Of a DNA stretch of 64,000 bases, positions 1-9,451 are shown one piece after another. Numbering within the stretch: the first letter of the stretch is position 1; every line of letters begins with the position of its first letter. Under the pieces are notes generated by a model. It was given only the letters and a program-made list of their open reading frames with translations. It was not told where the DNA came from and did not search any database. The position numbers and the translations under genes are program-made. The stretch is from Enterococcus_D sp050529585 (GTDB lineage: Bacteria > Bacillota > Bacilli > Lactobacillales > Enterococcaceae): the NCBI RefSeq assembly GCF_050529585.1, contig NZ_CP172882.1, positions 124,001 through 188,000 on the forward strand, read 5' to 3'.

Positions 1-154
1 GGCAACAAAGTTAAAAGCCACGATGGGTGTCGAGCGAGAACGGATGACGATCAAATTACAAATTCCAACAACACTCAAAGAAAGTGCGTGGTTATTAGAA
101 GTGCAAGATTTTGTAAAAGCTTTGCGTGAGCAGAAGTATCAGCCAGTAAACTAA
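1..154 (+). CDS. mfd: C-terminal fragment, probably transcription-repair coupling factor Mfd
   Basis: Only the last 50 codons are present, read from base 2 and ending in TAA at 152-154. The fragment has no motif diagnostic of Mfd. The assignment rests on position: in Bacillus and Enterococcus mfd lies just upstream of the SpoVB-like flippase, rqcP and divIC genes that follow here. If correct, it is the end of the ATP-dependent translocase that removes stalled RNA polymerase at DNA lesions and recruits UvrA. The next gene starts 18 bases after the stop, so they are probably co-transcribed. Confidence 0.6.
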   Translation, partial: ATKLKATMGVERERMTIKLQIPTTLKESAWLLEVQDFVKALREQKYQPVN

Positions 155-172
155 GGGAAAGGAACCGAGGGG

Positions 173-1783
173 ATGCCAAAATCACAATTGAAACGCACGA
201 TGGAAGGCGCGTTTATTCTCACGATTGCTTCTTTCATCGCAAAAATATTAAGTGCGATCTACCGTGTTCCTTTTCAGAATCTGGTGGGGGATGAAGGATT
301 CTATGTCTATCAGCAAGTTTACCCGATATATGGCCTGGCGATGACCTTGGCCTTATCAGGGCTGCCGCAATTTATTTCTCGGATCGTAGCTGAAGAAAGC
401 GATCCCCTTAAACGCAGAGAAAAGCTGCAGGTAATGATTCCTTATGTGGTATGGTCAGCTGTCGGATTGTGGTTTGGCACCTTTGTATTTGCTGGACCAA
501 TCGCGCAAGTGATGGGCGATCCGCAATTGGCCAATTTGATAAGAGTCGTATCCTTTACGTTTTTGTTTGTCCCGCCATTGACTTTTTATCGCGGTATCTT
601 TCAAGGCAATCTGCAAATGGTGCCGACCGCGGTTTCACAAGTGGTCGAACAACTCTTGCGTGTAGGTGTGATCTTGTTTGCAGCCATGTGCTTCCAACGT
701 TTCGGTTGGACGATTTATCAAACAGGCACTTTGGCAATGGCTGGCGCTTTGATGGGTGGACTTGCAGCTTGGCGGATTTTAAGCTATTATAGTCGGAAAA
801 TCAACGGCAAAACGGTTTCATTGAAAAGAAGCAATGTCGGCGGAGTAAAGGCGGGAACGCTTCGGCAGCGGTTCTTTCTAGAAGGCGGATTGTTGACGGT
901 GTATAGTGGTTTTTTGATTTTGTTTCAGTTGATCGATTCTTTTTTGCTGACGAATGCACTCGATGCGGGCGGCATGCCTGCACAAAGTGCCCGGATTGCG
1001 AAGGGAATATACGATCGCGGTCAACCGTTGGTGCAGTTAGGTTTGGTGATTGCCATGGCGTTAAGTTCAACATTTTTGCCGACATTGACTAAATACTTGA
1101 CTGTGAAAAACCAAGGGCTTTTTGAGAAGTCGGCCAAAATGTATCTACGTTTAACGATTGGTATTGCTTCGGCTTCGGCTGTCGGTCTGGCTATCTTACT
1201 ACCGTATATCAATTTTGCGTTGTTTAAAGATGGTTCAGGTAATACGACTTTGGTATTATTTGTGTTATCAGTTGCCTTGATGGCAGCGATCCAAGCTTAT
1301 CAGAGTATCCAGCAAAGCCGCAATGCATTTCGCTTCGGACTGATTGCTGCGGCAGTTGGTTTATTGATGAAGGGGCTATCTATGTGGCCGCTAACAGTTA
1401 ACTTCGGCACAGTGGGCGCAAGTTTCAGCACATTATTGGGATTAGGTGCTACGCTTGTGTGCTTTGTTTGGTCAGAGCATCATGGACAGGCCAGTGACTT
1501 GAATCGTTTTTGGTTTGAAGGGAACTATGGCAAGAAGTTAGTTGTCTGTTTGGCTGTGATGGCTAGCATGTTGTTTGCATACTATGCCTGCGTATCCATC
1601 ATAAGCAATGGTGCGGTGACCCATCGCTGGCAAGCATTTCTTTTCTGTATCGGCGGTGTGCTCATTGGCGGAGGAGTTTTTATCCTTACAGCTATCAAAA
1701 TCAAATTATTAACCATCAGAGAATGGCTATTGGTACCATTTGGCAAAAAATTATTAAGAGGTGGAAAACATGAGATTAGATAA
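173..1783 (+). CDS. MATE/MOP-superfamily flippase (SpoVB/YabM-like)
   Basis: A 536-residue, very hydrophobic protein with about 14 predicted membrane segments and no signal peptidase site. It belongs to the polysaccharide/lipid II flippase group (SpoVB, YabM, MurJ-like). The early 'FIAKILSAIYRVPFQNLVGD' stretch and the 'FYRGIFQGNLQMVPTAVSQVVEQ' region are typical of it. Members move undecaprenyl-linked sugars across the membrane. The position, before rqcP and divIC, matches yabM of B. subtilis. The ATG at 173 follows a purine-rich site (GAGGGG). The 3' end overlaps rqcP by 14 bases, suggesting translational coupling. The substrate cannot be read from sequence; a second family member lies at 30705-32351. 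Confidence 0.88.
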   Translation: MPKSQLKRTMEGAFILTIASFIAKILSAIYRVPFQNLVGDEGFYVYQQVYPIYGLAMTLALSGLPQFISRIVAEESDPLKRREKLQVMIPYVVWSAVGLWFGTFVFAGPIAQVMGDPQLANLIRVVSFTFLFVPPLTFYRGIFQGNLQMVPTAVSQVVEQLLRVGVILFAAMCFQRFGWTIYQTGTLAMAGALMGGLAAWRILSYYSRKINGKTVSLKRSNVGGVKAGTLRQRFFLEGGLLTVYSGFLILFQLIDSFLLTNALDAGGMPAQSARIAKGIYDRGQPLVQLGLVIAMALSSTFLPTLTKYLTVKNQGLFEKSAKMYLRLTIGIASASAVGLAILLPYINFALFKDGSGNTTLVLFVLSVALMAAIQAYQSIQQSRNAFRFGLIAAAVGLLMKGLSMWPLTVNFGTVGASFSTLLGLGATLVCFVWSEHHGQASDLNRFWFEGNYGKKLVVCLAVMASMLFAYYACVSIISNGAVTHRWQAFLFCIGGVLIGGGVFILTAIKIKLLTIREWLLVPFGKKLLRGGKHEIR

Positions 1784-2036
1784 ATTCCTTAAAATTTCAA
1801 GAATCATCAAACGTCGTTCAGTAGCCAAAGAAGTGGCGGACAAAGGACGTATCCAAATCAATGGAAAACTGGCAAAGTCGAGCACAGATGTCAGAGTTGG
1901 CGATGCAGTGCGGATCCAGTTTGGCAATAAAGTTTTGGAAATCAAAGTCAGAGAATTACATGAGTCAACCAAAAAAGAGGACGCTGCCAAAATGTATGAG
2001 ATCATTTCAGAAGAAAGAATTTCAGAAAATGCTTGA
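1770..2036 (+). CDS. rqcP: S4-domain ribosome quality-control protein RqcP (YabO)
   Basis: An 88-residue basic protein that is almost entirely an S4 RNA-binding domain (MRLDKFLKISRIIKRR... GRIQINGKLAKSS...). RqcP works with RqcH on the 50S subunit, stabilising the P-site tRNA while alanine tails are added to stalled nascent chains. The start at ATG 1770 follows AAGAGGTGG. An in-frame GTG at 1761 lies inside that site and is rejected. It overlaps the flippase end, so it is read from the same transcript. The short acidic C-terminal tail after the S4 fold is usual. Confidence 0.9.
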   Translation: MRLDKFLKISRIIKRRSVAKEVADKGRIQINGKLAKSSTDVRVGDAVRIQFGNKVLEIKVRELHESTKKEDAAKMYEIISEERISENA

Positions 2037-2054
2037 TTTTTACGGTATTTTCAG

Positions 2055-2084
2055 TTAGACAAGCCATGTGTATGTTGGTATAAT
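2055..2084 (+). promoter_or_regulatory. Promoter before divIC
   Basis: TTAGAC, 18 bases, TATAAT, with a TG one base before the -10 (extended -10). It lies between rqcP and divIC and probably gives divIC its own transcription start. Confidence 0.55.
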
Positions 2085-2119
2085 GTAAAAAACAAGCGTA
2101 GCGACGGGAGCGAGTTCAA

Positions 2120-2560
2120 TTGTCAAAAGAGCCAAAAAATAAAATAGAACTGTTGCAAACCGATTATGCGAAAGAAAAATTTGCGCAGTTTGAAAAAGAA
2201 CGGCGACAAGTTATTTTTCGTCGGCGTCGACTCGCCGTTTTTTTCATCGCAGCATTGGTGCTCTTTGCCATTGCCGGTATTCAACTGTTTAACGATCAAT
2301 TACGATTGCAGAAGTTGAATGAATACAAGACAGAGACGATCGCAAAACAAGAAGCTGCTGAAAAAGTGACCGCCGATTTAACGCGAGATGTGGCATTGTT
2401 GCAAGATGATGAATATGTGGCGAAATTAGCACGCAGCCGTCTGTTCTATTCAAAAGACGACGAGAAAATCTATCCTGTTTTGCCAGATAGCAATGAAACA
2501 GAAACAACCGCTGATTCGACTGCAGATAGCAGCGAGTCAACGACAGCATCACAAGATTAG
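2120..2560 (+). CDS. divIC: Septum formation protein DivIC (FtsB-like)
   Basis: A 146-residue bitopic protein: basic cytoplasmic N-terminus, one membrane segment around residues 37-56, then an external coiled coil with heptad hydrophobics and the YVAKLARSRLFYSKDDEKIYPV region typical of DivIC/FtsB. It joins FtsL and DivIB to form the divisome subcomplex that activates septal peptidoglycan synthesis. The C-terminus is a low-complexity Thr/Ser/Glu tail, common in enterococci. The start is TTG at 2120, after GGGAGCGAG. Its position between rqcP and the S1 gene matches Bacillus. Confidence 0.88.
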   Translation: MSKEPKNKIELLQTDYAKEKFAQFEKERRQVIFRRRRLAVFFIAALVLFAIAGIQLFNDQLRLQKLNEYKTETIAKQEAAEKVTADLTRDVALLQDDEYVAKLARSRLFYSKDDEKIYPVLPDSNETETTADSTADSSESTTASQD

Positions 2561-2634
2561 TTCGGTTATACCTACTCAACTGAGTAGTTTGAATGAATTT
2601 CAAATGGGTTAAAATTAGGAGGAACATTTTTTAT

Positions 2635-3078
2635 ATGTCAATCGAAGTTGGAGCGAAACTAAAGGGCAAAGTGTCTGGTATTACAAATTTTGGTGCGTTC
2701 ATTGATTTGGGTGAGGGGAAAACAGGTTTGGTACATATCAGTGAAGTATCAAATGGCTTTGTAAAAGATATTCATGATGTATTAACAGTTGGCGATGAAG
2801 TTACCGTGCTAGTCACAGCCATTGGCAATGATGGGAAAATCGGTTTGTCGATCCGTAAAGCTGAAGACAAACCAGAGGAAAAACGCGAGTACCCGAAAAA
2901 AGAATTTAATCGGCCAAATCCGAAGAAATCTTTTTCACGTAATCAACCTGCGAATGCAAACAAACAAGACTTCGATTCATTGATGAGTTCTTTTCTTAAA
3001 GATAGTGATGATCGTCTTTCTTCACTACGCCGCAACACTGAAGGAAAACGCGGCGGCCGTGGCGGTCGACGCAACTAA
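2635..3078 (+). CDS. S1-domain RNA-binding protein (YabR-like)
   Basis: A 147-residue protein with one S1 RNA-binding fold at residues 1-75 (GAKLKGKVSGITNFGAFIDL, GLVHISEVS, GDEVTVLV) and a basic, Arg/Gly-rich disordered tail. Related proteins are called YabR or general stress protein 13; they associate with ribosomes or mRNA, but the exact role is not settled. The start is ATG 2635, 11 bases after AGGAGGA; an upstream in-frame start at 2593 has no site. It keeps the divIC-yabR-tilS order of Bacillus. Confidence 0.85.
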   Translation: MSIEVGAKLKGKVSGITNFGAFIDLGEGKTGLVHISEVSNGFVKDIHDVLTVGDEVTVLVTAIGNDGKIGLSIRKAEDKPEEKREYPKKEFNRPNPKKSFSRNQPANANKQDFDSLMSSFLKDSDDRLSSLRRNTEGKRGGRGGRRN

Positions 3079-3099
3079 AAGGTGAATAGCAAGTTAGAC

Positions 3100-3142
3100 G
3101 AAAGCTGGGACAAAACCATTGGATTGTTTTGTTTCAGCTTTC
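3100..3142 (+). terminator. Hairpin between the S1 gene and tilS
   Basis: GAAAGCTG and ACAAAAC arms pair with GTTTTGT and CAGCTTTC across a short loop, followed by TTTATT. The T-run is short, so it may attenuate rather than stop transcription into tilS. Confidence 0.5.
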
Positions 3143-3179
3143 TTTATTGCAGCATGAGATGAATGAGAGGAAGTGTGTG

Positions 3180-4568
3180 ATGGTGATCGAAACGATCCGG
3201 CAACAGCTGGCAGCAGTGGCAGCTGGCGAAGAACAGCGCTATTTGCTAGCCGTCTCAACAGGAATCGATTCGATGGTTCTTTTAACAGCGATGGAGAAAC
3301 TCTTCGCCGATGCAACAGACCAACCGTTCGCTGTTGCCCATGTCAACCATCAATTAAGAGAGGCTTCAAAGGAGGAAGCACAGTTTCTTAGAGAATATTG
3401 TGCTGTCCGCAACATTCCTTATTATGAAGGCAAATGGGAGACAGCACCATCGACAGGGATCGAAGCGGCAGCGCGTAGATTCCGCTATGCATTTTTTGCG
3501 GAAATCATGAAAATGCACAACTATCCAATTCTATTGACAGCCCACCATGGAGACGATCAAGTAGAAACGATGCTGATGAAAATCATCCGCGACGGCAGTC
3601 TCAAAAATGCTTTTGGCATTAGACAGAGACAAGACTTTCATGGCGGCATCCTTATGAGACCATTGTTGACGACGACTAAAGAGGAGATTCAGCGTTTTGC
3701 TGCAATACACCAAGTAGCCTATTTTGAAGATGAAACGAATCTGCAAGATACCTACTTGCGCAATCGTATCAGACAGCAAGTTTTACCGCTGTTAAAAGCT
3801 GAAAACCCGCAGACAGTTCAACATTTTCAACAGTTATCAAAAGAAATGATTTATGGGGAGCAGCTGATTGGGGAACAACAAAAGGAGTGGATGACGCGAT
3901 ATCTTCATCAGCAAGAAGGACAATGGCAGATTTCGCTAAAGCAATTGCCTGATTTTACAGAAGCCGCCCGTTATTACTTTTTTGCTGCTGTGCTGCAGCA
4001 AGTCAACCCGCAAGGAGAGCTGAATCATAAGCAACTGCAGCAAATACTTCGATTGTTGGATACACAACAAGGACAATGGCAGCTAGATATTGGGGATGAT
4101 TGGCAAGTACGCCGCAGTTACGACTCGTTGATCATCGCAAAAAGATCATTGCCGCAAGCCGCCGCCTTTTCATCCGCCAAAGAGATTCACTTGTCTTTAG
4201 GTACAGGTATTTTTCTTTCTGAGACAGAATGGATTGGGTATTTTTGTAGTGATGATGTCGAAATTCCCAAAAAAATCACAAATTGGTCGGAGTTTTCGCA
4301 AGAATTACCGATAGACTATTCTTCTGAGTTGCTTGTTCGAAAGCGTAAACCTGGCGACCGTATTCAATTGCAGGCAAACTTACAGAAAAAAATCAGTCGC
4401 TTTTTTATCGATCGCAAGCTACCAAATGCCAAACGGGAAAAAAGTTGGATCGTCACTACTCCGCAGCAAGAGGTCATAGCCCTATTGCCGCATGTATTTT
4501 CCTATTTGAGTATTGCACCAGAAACTGATAAAATACACTACATACTTCTTTATAAATATCAGGAGTAA
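3180..4568 (+). CDS. tilS: tRNA(Ile)-lysidine synthase TilS
   Basis: About 462 residues. The N-terminal ATP pyrophosphatase domain has the P-loop form VSTGIDSM, a variant of SGGxDS, then HVNHQLR, AARRFRY and LTAHHGDDQVETMLM motifs. C-terminal substrate-binding domains include a late VRKRKPGDRI segment. TilS converts C34 of the CAU anticodon of minor tRNA-Ile to lysidine so that it reads AUA. The start at ATG 3180 follows GAGAGGAAG; longer in-frame starts at 3129 and 3159 lack a better site. The probable substrate tRNA is encoded at 17485-17558 in this window. hpt follows 19 bases after the stop, as in Bacillus. Confidence 0.93.
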   Translation: MVIETIRQQLAAVAAGEEQRYLLAVSTGIDSMVLLTAMEKLFADATDQPFAVAHVNHQLREASKEEAQFLREYCAVRNIPYYEGKWETAPSTGIEAAARRFRYAFFAEIMKMHNYPILLTAHHGDDQVETMLMKIIRDGSLKNAFGIRQRQDFHGGILMRPLLTTTKEEIQRFAAIHQVAYFEDETNLQDTYLRNRIRQQVLPLLKAENPQTVQHFQQLSKEMIYGEQLIGEQQKEWMTRYLHQQEGQWQISLKQLPDFTEAARYYFFAAVLQQVNPQGELNHKQLQQILRLLDTQQGQWQLDIGDDWQVRRSYDSLIIAKRSLPQAAAFSSAKEIHLSLGTGIFLSETEWIGYFCSDDVEIPKKITNWSEFSQELPIDYSSELLVRKRKPGDRIQLQANLQKKISRFFIDRKLPNAKREKSWIVTTPQQEVIALLPHVFSYLSIAPETDKIHYILLYKYQE

Positions 4569-4587
4569 GAGTTGGAAGGAGAACTTT

Positions 4588-5133
4588 ATGCTAGATAAAG
4601 ATATTGAAAAAGTTTTGATTACACGTGATGAAATCAAAAATCGTTGTGTTGAATTGGGTCAAGAATTGACGATAGCTTATGCTGACAAGAACCCATTAGT
4701 CGTTGGTGTATTGAAAGGCGCAGTGCCATTCATGGCGGATATCGTTCGGGAAATGGATTGCTACTTGGAACTCGATTTTATGGACGTTTCCAGCTATGGC
4801 AATGCAATGATTTCTTCAGGTGAAGTGAAAATCGTCAAAGATTTGGATACCAACGTTGAAGGACGAGATTTGTTGATCGTGGAAGATATTATCGACAGTG
4901 GACGTACATTGGCTTACTTAGTTGACCTGTTCAAATACCGTAAAGCCAAGTCGGTCAAAATCGTGACATTATTAGACAAACCTGAAGGCCGCGTCGTGGA
5001 TATTGAAGCCGATTATATCGGGTTTGATGTGCCAAATGAATTTGTTGTTGGATACGGACTGGATTACGCAGAACAATATCGCAATTTGCCTTACGTTGGC
5101 GTATTAAAACCAAGTGTTTATCAGTCAAATTAG
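4588..5133 (+). CDS. hpt: Hypoxanthine phosphoribosyltransferase
   Basis: 181 residues, the normal size. The PRPP-binding motif LLIVEDIIDSGRTL and the later FVVGYGLDYAEQYRNLPYVG segment are diagnostic. It makes IMP or GMP from hypoxanthine or guanine and PRPP in purine salvage. The start is ATG 4588, six bases after AAGGAG at 4577-4582. tilS-hpt-ftsH is a conserved Firmicutes order and the three are probably partly co-transcribed. Confidence 0.95.
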   Translation: MLDKDIEKVLITRDEIKNRCVELGQELTIAYADKNPLVVGVLKGAVPFMADIVREMDCYLELDFMDVSSYGNAMISSGEVKIVKDLDTNVEGRDLLIVEDIIDSGRTLAYLVDLFKYRKAKSVKIVTLLDKPEGRVVDIEADYIGFDVPNEFVVGYGLDYAEQYRNLPYVGVLKPSVYQSN

Positions 5134-5206
5134 TGACTCTTCTAAATCAATTGTGATACAATCAAATGGTCAGGATTGATAAAACAAAATAGCCAAGGAG
5201 GTACGC

Positions 5207-7324
5207 ATGAATAAGAAAAATAACGGTATGGTAAAAAATACCTTATATTATGTACTCGTCTTGTTGGCAATGGTCATGGTTGTTTATTTCATTTTCGGAA
5301 ATGGCAGCCAACAAACACCAACGATTGAGTATTCCACCTTTACCGAACAGTTAAAAGATGGGAAAGTTAAACAATTCACTGTTCAACCAGCTAATGGTGT
5401 GTATCGAATCGTGGGAGAATATAATGAAGAACAAACGATCAGCAATGACAATAGTTTGTCCGTTTTAGGCGGAAATTCTTCATCAAGTTCGACCCGTTTT
5501 ACAACCATTATTTTGCCAAATGACTCAACATTGAGCGAAGTGACAAGTCTTGCTTCTGCTGAGGGAGTCAAAACAACCATCGAGGAAGAATCAAACAGCG
5601 GTATCTGGTTATCGCTATTGATCAGCTTCTTGCCGATCGTGATCATTATTTTCTTTTTCTATATGATGATGAGTCAGCAAGGTGGCGGCGGTGGCGGCGG
5701 TGGCGGCCGTGTGATGAACTTCGGTAAATCAAAAGCCAAAGAAGCCGACAAAAAAGCCAACCGTGTCCGGTTCTCCGATGTAGCCGGTGCAGAAGAAGAA
5801 AAACAAGAACTGGTAGAAGTCGTCGAATTCTTAAAAGACCCAAGACGATTCGTTGAATTGGGTGCCCGGATCCCTGCAGGTGTCTTGCTTGAAGGGCCTC
5901 CAGGAACTGGTAAAACATTGTTAGCTAAAGCAGTAGCGGGAGAAGCAGGCGTGCCATTTTATTCGATTTCTGGTTCAGATTTCGTGGAAATGTTCGTCGG
6001 TGTCGGTGCCAGCCGTGTCCGTGACTTGTTTGAAACAGCGAAGAAAAATGCACCAGCTATCATCTTTATCGATGAGATCGATGCTGTCGGTCGCCAACGG
6101 GGTGCCGGTATGGGTGGCGGACACGATGAGCGTGAACAAACATTGAACCAATTATTGGTTGAAATGGATGGTTTTGATGGCAATGAAGGTGTGATTGTTA
6201 TTGCTGCAACAAACCGTTCTGATGTTTTAGACCCAGCGTTATTGCGTCCTGGTCGTTTTGACCGTCAAATTTTAGTTGGACGTCCGGACGTGAAAGGCCG
6301 TGAAGCAATTTTACGTGTCCATGCTCGGAACAAACCGCTATCAGATGACGTTGATTTGAAAGTCGTGGCGCAACAAACCCCAGGGTTTGCAGGTGCTGAC
6401 TTAGAGAATGTCTTGAACGAAGCTGCATTGGTTGCTGCGCGTCGTAACAAGAAAAAAATCGATGCTTCTGATATCGATGAGGCAGAAGACCGCGTGATTG
6501 CTGGTCCTGCTAAGAAAGATCGTGTGATCAATAAACGAGAACGAGAAATGGTGGCTTATCATGAAGCTGGACATACGATCGTTGGTCTAGTCTTGAGTCG
6601 TGCGCGGGTCGTGCACAAAGTAACGATCATCCCTCGTGGGCGTGCTGGCGGATATATGATCGCCTTGCCAAAAGAAGATCAATTCTTGATGACCAAAGAA
6701 GATATGTTTGAACAAATCGTCGGCTTGTTAGGTGGACGAACAGCAGAAGAAATCATCTTCGGTGTTCAATCTACTGGGGCGTCGAATGACTTTGAACAAG
6801 CTACAGGCTTAGCAAGAAGCATGGTCACTGAATATGGAATGAGTGACAAATTAGGTCCAGTTCAATATGAAGGCAACCATCAAGTATTTGTTGGCCGTGA
6901 CTACGGTCAAACGAAAGCTTATTCTGAGCAAGTTGCATATGAGATCGATCAAGAAGTACGTAAGATATTAATGGATGCCCATCAAAAAGCGCATGAAATC
7001 ATTGAAGCGCATCGTGCACAACATAAGTTGATCGCCGAAAAACTCTTGCAACATGAAACATTAGATGCCAAAGCAATCAAATCATTGTTTGAAGAAGGCA
7101 AAATGCCTGAAGGCACCGAAGATTCAGAGTATCCAAGTGAAAAAGCACAAACTTTTGAAGAAGCAAAACGTGCGTTGGAAGAAAAAGACGCCGAAAAACA
7201 AGCTGCAGATAAAGCGAGTGAACAACATGAAGTCAAAGATTTTGATCAACAGCTTGAAGATGTTCGTCGCAATAGTGAAGACGCACAAGCCTCTGATTCA
7301 GATGAACCTGACGACAAAGCGTAA
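5207..7324 (+). CDS. ftsH: ATP-dependent zinc metalloprotease FtsH
   Basis: 705 residues. Two membrane segments (about 11-30 and 132-156) flank an external loop. A Gly run follows, then the AAA+ domain: Walker A GPPGTGKT near residue 230, Walker B IIFIDEID, the second region of homology with RPGRFDRQI, and the zinc site HEAGH near 452. FtsH extracts and degrades misfolded membrane proteins and some regulators. The acidic Glu/Lys/Asp tail from about residue 620 is long and low in complexity. A strong terminator follows at 7332-7359. Confidence 0.97.
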   Translation: MNKKNNGMVKNTLYYVLVLLAMVMVVYFIFGNGSQQTPTIEYSTFTEQLKDGKVKQFTVQPANGVYRIVGEYNEEQTISNDNSLSVLGGNSSSSSTRFTTIILPNDSTLSEVTSLASAEGVKTTIEEESNSGIWLSLLISFLPIVIIIFFFYMMMSQQGGGGGGGGGRVMNFGKSKAKEADKKANRVRFSDVAGAEEEKQELVEVVEFLKDPRRFVELGARIPAGVLLEGPPGTGKTLLAKAVAGEAGVPFYSISGSDFVEMFVGVGASRVRDLFETAKKNAPAIIFIDEIDAVGRQRGAGMGGGHDEREQTLNQLLVEMDGFDGNEGVIVIAATNRSDVLDPALLRPGRFDRQILVGRPDVKGREAILRVHARNKPLSDDVDLKVVAQQTPGFAGADLENVLNEAALVAARRNKKKIDASDIDEAEDRVIAGPAKKDRVINKREREMVAYHEAGHTIVGLVLSRARVVHKVTIIPRGRAGGYMIALPKEDQFLMTKEDMFEQIVGLLGGRTAEEIIFGVQSTGASNDFEQATGLARSMVTEYGMSDKLGPVQYEGNHQVFVGRDYGQTKAYSEQVAYEIDQEVRKILMDAHQKAHEIIEAHRAQHKLIAEKLLQHETLDAKAIKSLFEEGKMPEGTEDSEYPSEKAQTFEEAKRALEEKDAEKQAADKASEQHEVKDFDQQLEDVRRNSEDAQASDSDEPDDKA

Positions 7325-7331
7325 TCAATGG

Positions 7332-7359
7332 AAAGCATCGAGGAGACTCGATGCTTTTT
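7332..7359 (+). terminator. Terminator after ftsH
   Basis: AAAGCATCGAG, loop GAGA, CTCGATGC, then a T-run. Confidence 0.85.
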
Positions 7360-7458
7360 CTTTCGAAGTTAGTAGACTTTTTTTAAATCGAATACAGACA
7401 GTTGAAAAAAAAGACACTTCCTAGTATGATTCACTAATGAATGAAAAGGAGATTTATC

Positions 7459-8340
7459 ATGAAAGATTATTTAGTTAAAGCGTTGGCTTATGATGGTTTT
7501 GTGCGCGCTTATGCCGTATCAGCTACTGAAACTGTTGCTGAAGCGCAAAGACGCCATCAAACATGGAATACAGCATCAGCTGCACTTGGACGCAGTATGG
7601 TGGGGGGGCTTCTGTTGGGCAGTACCTTAAAAGGGGAAGATAAGCTGACCGTAAAGATTCAAGGAAATGGTCCTGCCGGAGCAATCGTTGTTGATAGCAA
7701 TGGCCACGGGGACGTTAAAGGATACATAAAAAATCCACATATCAGTTTGCCGTTGAATGCAGCTGGAAAATTAGATGTAAGAGGCGCCGTTGGCAATCAA
7801 GGGATTTTTACCGTCATCAAAGATTTGGGGCTGAAAGAACCTTTTTCGGGGCAAACACCGATTGTTTCGGGAGAGCTAGGGGAAGATTTTACTTACTATT
7901 TAGCTGTTTCTGAACAAGTCCCTTCTGCAGTAGGTTTAAGTGTATTGGTTGAGACGGACGACACGATTCGGGCAGCGGGCGGCTTTATGCTGCAAATCAT
8001 GCCGGGTGCCAGCGAAGAAATCATTGCAGCTATCGAAACAAGGCTAAAGGAATTGCCACGGGTATCAACGTTGATCGACGAAGGGCAAACGCCAGAAGAA
8101 ATTTTGGCTACATTGCTGCCAAATACCAGTGTAGAAGTTTTAGATACGATGCCAGTCCAATTTCGCTGTGATTGCAACAAAGAAAAATTTGCCACAGCAA
8201 TCATCACATTGGGGGCACAAGAGATCCAAGCGATGATCGACGAGGACCATAGTGCGGAAGCTGTTTGTTCATTCTGCGGCAACAAGTATCATTTTGACGA
8301 AGCAGAACTGACTGAGTTAAAGAAAGAGGCGAGTGCATAA
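7459..8340 (+). CDS. hslO: Redox-regulated chaperone Hsp33
   Basis: 293 residues. The C-terminal zinc site has the expected spacing: RCDCN, then VCSFCGNKY about 30 residues later (CxC...CxxC). Oxidative stress releases the zinc, forms disulfides and activates the holdase. Start ATG 7459 follows AAAGGAGAT; the in-frame ATG at 7441 lies upstream of that site. The stop is immediately followed by the start of dus with no gap, indicating coupled translation. Confidence 0.94.
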   Translation: MKDYLVKALAYDGFVRAYAVSATETVAEAQRRHQTWNTASAALGRSMVGGLLLGSTLKGEDKLTVKIQGNGPAGAIVVDSNGHGDVKGYIKNPHISLPLNAAGKLDVRGAVGNQGIFTVIKDLGLKEPFSGQTPIVSGELGEDFTYYLAVSEQVPSAVGLSVLVETDDTIRAAGGFMLQIMPGASEEIIAAIETRLKELPRVSTLIDEGQTPEEILATLLPNTSVEVLDTMPVQFRCDCNKEKFATAIITLGAQEIQAMIDEDHSAEAVCSFCGNKYHFDEAELTELKKEASA

Positions 8341-9351
8341 TTGAAAGAATCACATACATGGTCGATTGGCTCGGTTGAGATTCCCAATCGTGTCGTTGTT
8401 GCACCGATGGCGGGTATCACCAACTCAGCATTTCGCGTCACAGTCAAGGAATTTGGGGCCGGCTTAGTTGTTTGTGAAATGATCAGTGACAAAGGTATTC
8501 AGCTGCGGAATAAGAAAACATTAGACATGCTGTTTATCGATGAAACAGAACATCCGTTGAGTATTCAGATCTTCGGTGGAAATAAAGCTTCTTTAGTAGA
8601 AGCTGCGCAATTTGTTGCTGAAAATACGTCAGCAGACATTATCGACATCAACATGGGCTGCCCAGTGAACAAAATCATCAAAGCAGAAGCAGGTGCCAAG
8701 TGGCTGCTTGATCCAGATAAAGTCTACGAAATGGTTCACGCAGTATCTAGTGCTATTGATAAGCCAGTCACTGTTAAAATGCGGATCGGCTGGGATGAAG
8801 CACATGTCTTTGCGGTGGAAAATGCCTTAGCCGCCGAAGCAGCAGGTGCCGCAGCTATTGGGATGCATGGTCGCACAAGAGTCCAAATGTACGAAGGTAC
8901 AGCTGATTGGGATGTATTGAAACGGGTCAAACAACAGCTTACGATTCCATTTATGGGTAATGGAGATGTCAAAACACCAGAAGATGCCAAGCGTATGTTG
9001 GAAGAAGTTGGTGCAGATGCAGTGATGATTGGTCGGGCTGCCTTAGGCAATCCGTGGATGATCCACCGAACCAAACATTATTTAGAAACTGGGGAACTTT
9101 TACCGGAACCGTCTGCCAGAGAAAAAATCACGACAGCCAAACTACATCTAGATCGTCTATCTGATTTGAAAGGTGAAGCAATCGCTTCGCGGGAATTTAG
9201 GCAACATGCCGCCTACTATTTGAAAGGAATCTCCCGTGCTGCGAAAGTCAAAGCAGCGATCAATCAAGCGGAGAATAAACAAACGATTTTTGATCTGTTA
9301 GACGCTTTTGTTGAAAAAACGGAAGCACAAGGGGTACCAAATCCCTCCTAA
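8341..9351 (+). CDS. dusB: tRNA-dihydrouridine synthase (DusB family)
   Basis: 336 residues, TIM-barrel flavoenzyme. Seen: VAPMAGITNSAFR at the N-terminus, the catalytic-cysteine motif INMGCPVNKI, and the FMN-binding IGRAALGNPWM. It reduces uridine in the tRNA D-loop with NADPH. It begins with TTG directly after the hslO stop, with AAGAGGCGAG upstream. The Firmicutes order hslO-dus-lysS is kept. A good terminator follows at 9361. Confidence 0.93.
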   Translation: MKESHTWSIGSVEIPNRVVVAPMAGITNSAFRVTVKEFGAGLVVCEMISDKGIQLRNKKTLDMLFIDETEHPLSIQIFGGNKASLVEAAQFVAENTSADIIDINMGCPVNKIIKAEAGAKWLLDPDKVYEMVHAVSSAIDKPVTVKMRIGWDEAHVFAVENALAAEAAGAAAIGMHGRTRVQMYEGTADWDVLKRVKQQLTIPFMGNGDVKTPEDAKRMLEEVGADAVMIGRAALGNPWMIHRTKHYLETGELLPEPSAREKITTAKLHLDRLSDLKGEAIASREFRQHAAYYLKGISRAAKVKAAINQAENKQTIFDLLDAFVEKTEAQGVPNPS

Positions 9352-9360
9352 ATGAGCAAT

Positions 9361-9396
9361 AAATCAAGCCGATTCAAAAGTTCGGCTTGATTTTTT
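9361..9396 (+). terminator. Terminator after dusB
   Basis: AATCAAGCCGA pairs with TTCGGCTTGATT, followed by T6. Confidence 0.88.
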
Positions 9397-9451
9397 AGAT
9401 GTTCATTGGCATTATAAGAAGGAAGCGCAAGTTAAGAATGGAGGAAAACTC